Below, in pieces: positions 61,430 through 64,000 of a stretch of DNA of 64,000 nt; positions within the stretch are counted from its first letter, which is position 1, and every line of letters begins with the position of its first letter. Under the pieces are notes generated by a model. That model was not told the DNA's origin. It did no database searches and was given only the letters and a program-made list of their open reading frames with translations. Both the position numbers and the translations under genes were made by a program. This DNA comes from Gavia stellata (lineage: Eukaryota > Chordata > Aves > Gaviiformes > Gaviidae), in the NCBI RefSeq assembly GCF_030936135.1, contig NC_082598.1:34094687-34158686 (forward strand), in the 5' to 3' direction.

Positions 61430-64000
61430 AACCAGAAAAGTTTAAAATTACGTTTAAGAGCATCTCCCTGTGCACCTTTTCCTTCTAAGTCTGGTTTGGC
61501 TCTACTGGTGGCTCTAGCGCTTTGCAGGACTGTGGACCCTTGGCGCTGGGGAGTGAAGAGCCTACAGCTTCCTGTCCAGCGTGTGGTAGTGACCTCTTCG
61601 TGTGTGTGTTTAAAAGCACACCTAATGGACTCACAGCAGAGCCCTTGGGCCTGTGCCTTTTACCAAGCGTGGTGGCTAGCGGCAGTGGGTACAGCAAGTG
61701 CGGTGTTAACACAAGTGCCGGGCAGCAGGCCATGCTGATGCAGGAACAAAAGCTTCAAGGGAAGCCTGTGAAGACAAGTTGGGGAAATGAAGCTCGTAAG
61801 TCAACCACGTGCACCAAACTAGGGGCAAAATGAGCTTTATGATGATTTTCCCCATCCTGTTAGCCACTTGGTATTCCACAGAGTAAAATCTACCTCAGCC
61901 TTTCCTCTAGGGGTATAACCACCTTTTTCACACAGTTACAGGTACCACTACTTCTTCTTTGGGGAATGGCTTTACTAGTATATGTGTGATTAGACTCCCA
62001 ATTAGAGCAGTCATTTGTAATTTGTATTTAGTCTTCTGGTCTTTTGTTTCTACTTCACACTAATGGAATGGGGTTTGTGCCCAAAAGGTTGTCTGCTGAT
62101 TATATTAGCTGGTCAAATGAAAGATAACCATTCCTATCAAATCTTGTTTTACATGTACACATAGAGATACTTGGATTAGATTGGTTCCTTTTGGTTTCTG
62201 ATTTCATTACTTAGCTATGCTTGCAAGTTCTCAGCACCACAAATGTATACAAGTAAGAAATGGGAGTCTTATACATGGTTATGTCAAAGCCTTTAAAATC
62301 ACCGAAATCATGGCTTGGTGCTAAAACTCTGCATGTGTAATGTCTCAGTGCATGACCCTGGAGATTGTGGATGACTGCAGGTGTCTTCCACAGATACTTT
62401 GATTGGATCCAGGACCTTGCCACTTCTCACCAAAATGCTTTCAATTTGTATCTACATGCCTAGCATGACTAACGCCATGTTTTTATCTGTGAAACTGGAG
62501 TGATCACACCTGCCATGTAAAATGAAAGCAACAGTAATGGACTTTCAGGAGTTTTTGGCAAGTCCCCCGTTTTTGAGCTTTGGGGAGAAGGCCATTGGGA
62601 GGAGGCATGGGCTTTTCAGCAAAAGCAATACTTGAATCAAGCTGCTGGTGTGTGTAAATTCAGAATATGTTTTTTGTGTCTCTGGCATGCTACTTTCCTG
62701 CCGGGGCCTTCCTTTGTTGCAGTTTGTCAGTGAAAGACAGTTGTCTCCTTGATCAGTGTTTGGGAAGTAGATAACTTGAAGCAGAGTGCTGCTGTGGTAG
62801 ACAGTATGTGACTTTATTGATTTATTGACTTACCAGTCCCAGGGACTTGAATCTTGCAATTAGTTTTTCCAGTAAAAGCTGAAAAAATAGGCAGTACAGA
62901 AAGCTGCAGGCAATGATGGACAGACAGCTTGCTGACCCATTCTGATGTCTGCATGGAGCTGCCATCAGGGAAGTACTGTGTTTGTAAAGTCTTGATCTAG
63001 TCAGGTTGTGAAGGTCCCACACATCTTACTGTATGTGGAGGACCAGAGAAGATCCAGATTTCCGAATAGAAGATCGAGATACCTGGCCAGACTACTAGCA
63101 ATCCATCCGTTGATTTCAACCTCACCCTCAAATACATTGTTTCCTGTTCTCACATTTCTAGAGAATATTGCCTGACTTCTAGAAACCTTTTGATACTGTC
63201 TTAGAATTTTACAACCGATAATAGCATGGTTGTTCCTTAGTTTGCTTCCTTGTTTTTGGTGGTAGGTACAATGGCTTGTTTACTGTTAAAACATTTTATT
63301 CAGTATATTCTTGTTTTGTTCTATATTCTTATGTCTCCAGCCTGTTTGAAATTAATTCAAGCTAACCTCAGCATTAAGCAATTTTAGCAAATATAGTTAT
63401 AATTGTATATGACTCTCATTTTATCATTAAATACTTTTTTTTGCTGGTTCTAAACAGATATACCTGTAAGGCAGAAATTTTAGTAAAGGGAATATGAAAA
63501 AATGAGAGTGCAATTACATAGGAATTAGAAGAAAGCACAGAGGAAATGAGTGAAGCAAAAAGAATGCCTGTCAGCATGTTGATCGCTCGGCCGCACCCTT
63601 CCATGCTAAGTTGTCCTTCAGTGTTTTGGTTATTTTGGGGTTTTATTTTGAGTTCTTTTTAGGCTTTGATTCTGTGGAGAGCAAATCTGCAGGGGTTCTT
63701 TATTTTTTTCTTAACTCTGCTTTAACTTTACAACTTTATTTGTGATCGATCTTATTTTTTGATTGCTTAACTGTGCAACCTTAGCATTTGTGGGGTATTT
63801 GTATACTCTTGTCAAAGTGGGCCAGTATACATTGATACACTATGACCAGCACTTCAAAGTATACCAGCACTTGCCTGAGAGGTAAGATGGGAGAGGAAAA
63901 GGTAGTATTTTAGTATGTTATGAAACAAAGATGCCTTGACCACTTTTGGTTAAGAATATAAAGCAGTTTGTAAGAGACATAATAACTTTAAAGTTACTAA
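61430..64000. other. Region upstream of FRG1
   Basis: I recognise no gene here. Open frames of up to about 100 codons near 61.5-61.8 kb resemble no known protein and lack splice support. The start of an unrelated upstream transcript or a non-coding RNA fired from the FRG1 CpG island in the opposite direction cannot be excluded. Confidence 0.4.

Noticed and set aside
61522-61833. 103-codon open frame just upstream of FRG1
   Set aside because: No recognisable domain; its openness is explained by locally higher GC content near the CpG island.

Overview
This is a nuclear vertebrate window, and most likely a bird. The multi-exon genes have short coding exons with GT-AG splice sites, CpG-island promoters, several 3'-end fragments of CR1 LINEs and LTRs of a type common in bird genomes. 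The preserved order PCM1 - (TFIIE-alpha gene) - ASAH1 - FRG1 resembles what I recall of bird chromosome 4. The LTR types point to a neoavian species, but I cannot name it. I assembled the exons by hand from reading frames and splice sites. All four genes join without a frame break.

Layout. 1-13.4 kb, + strand: the last 14 coding exons of PCM1 (589 C-terminal residues), with a solo LTR in one intron. 15.6-19.5 kb, - strand: a complete four-coding-exon gene for a TFIIE-alpha (GTF2E1-type) protein of 423 residues, tail to tail with PCM1. 19.5-32.3 kb: a gene-poor gap with one CR1 fragment and A/C-rich tracts. It must hold the unidentified 5' end of the TFIIE-alpha gene and the 3' UTR of ASAH1. 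32.4-47.5 kb, - strand: complete ASAH1 (acid ceramidase, 14 coding exons, 395 residues, all catalytic residues present), with a CpG-island promoter at 47.2-47.7 kb. 47.8-53.4 kb: no gene seen. 53.5-61.2 kb, - strand: complete FRG1 (9 coding exons, 256 residues), with two LTR-derived insertions on either side of exon 7 and a CpG-island promoter containing NRF1-type palindromes. 61.4-64 kb: no gene recognised.

The genes do not form one pathway. PCM1 organises centriolar satellites, the TFIIE-alpha protein would act in RNA polymerase II initiation, ASAH1 degrades ceramide in lysosomes, and FRG1 is a nuclear, RNA-linked protein. The most interesting items are: the intron-containing TFIIE-alpha gene in a place where human has none, which is probably a diverged paralog; the LTR in FRG1 with an intact CRE-TATA promoter core in sense orientation; a TTTA microsatellite that replaces the usual pyrimidine tract of an ASAH1 splice acceptor; and an M-box just upstream of ASAH1.
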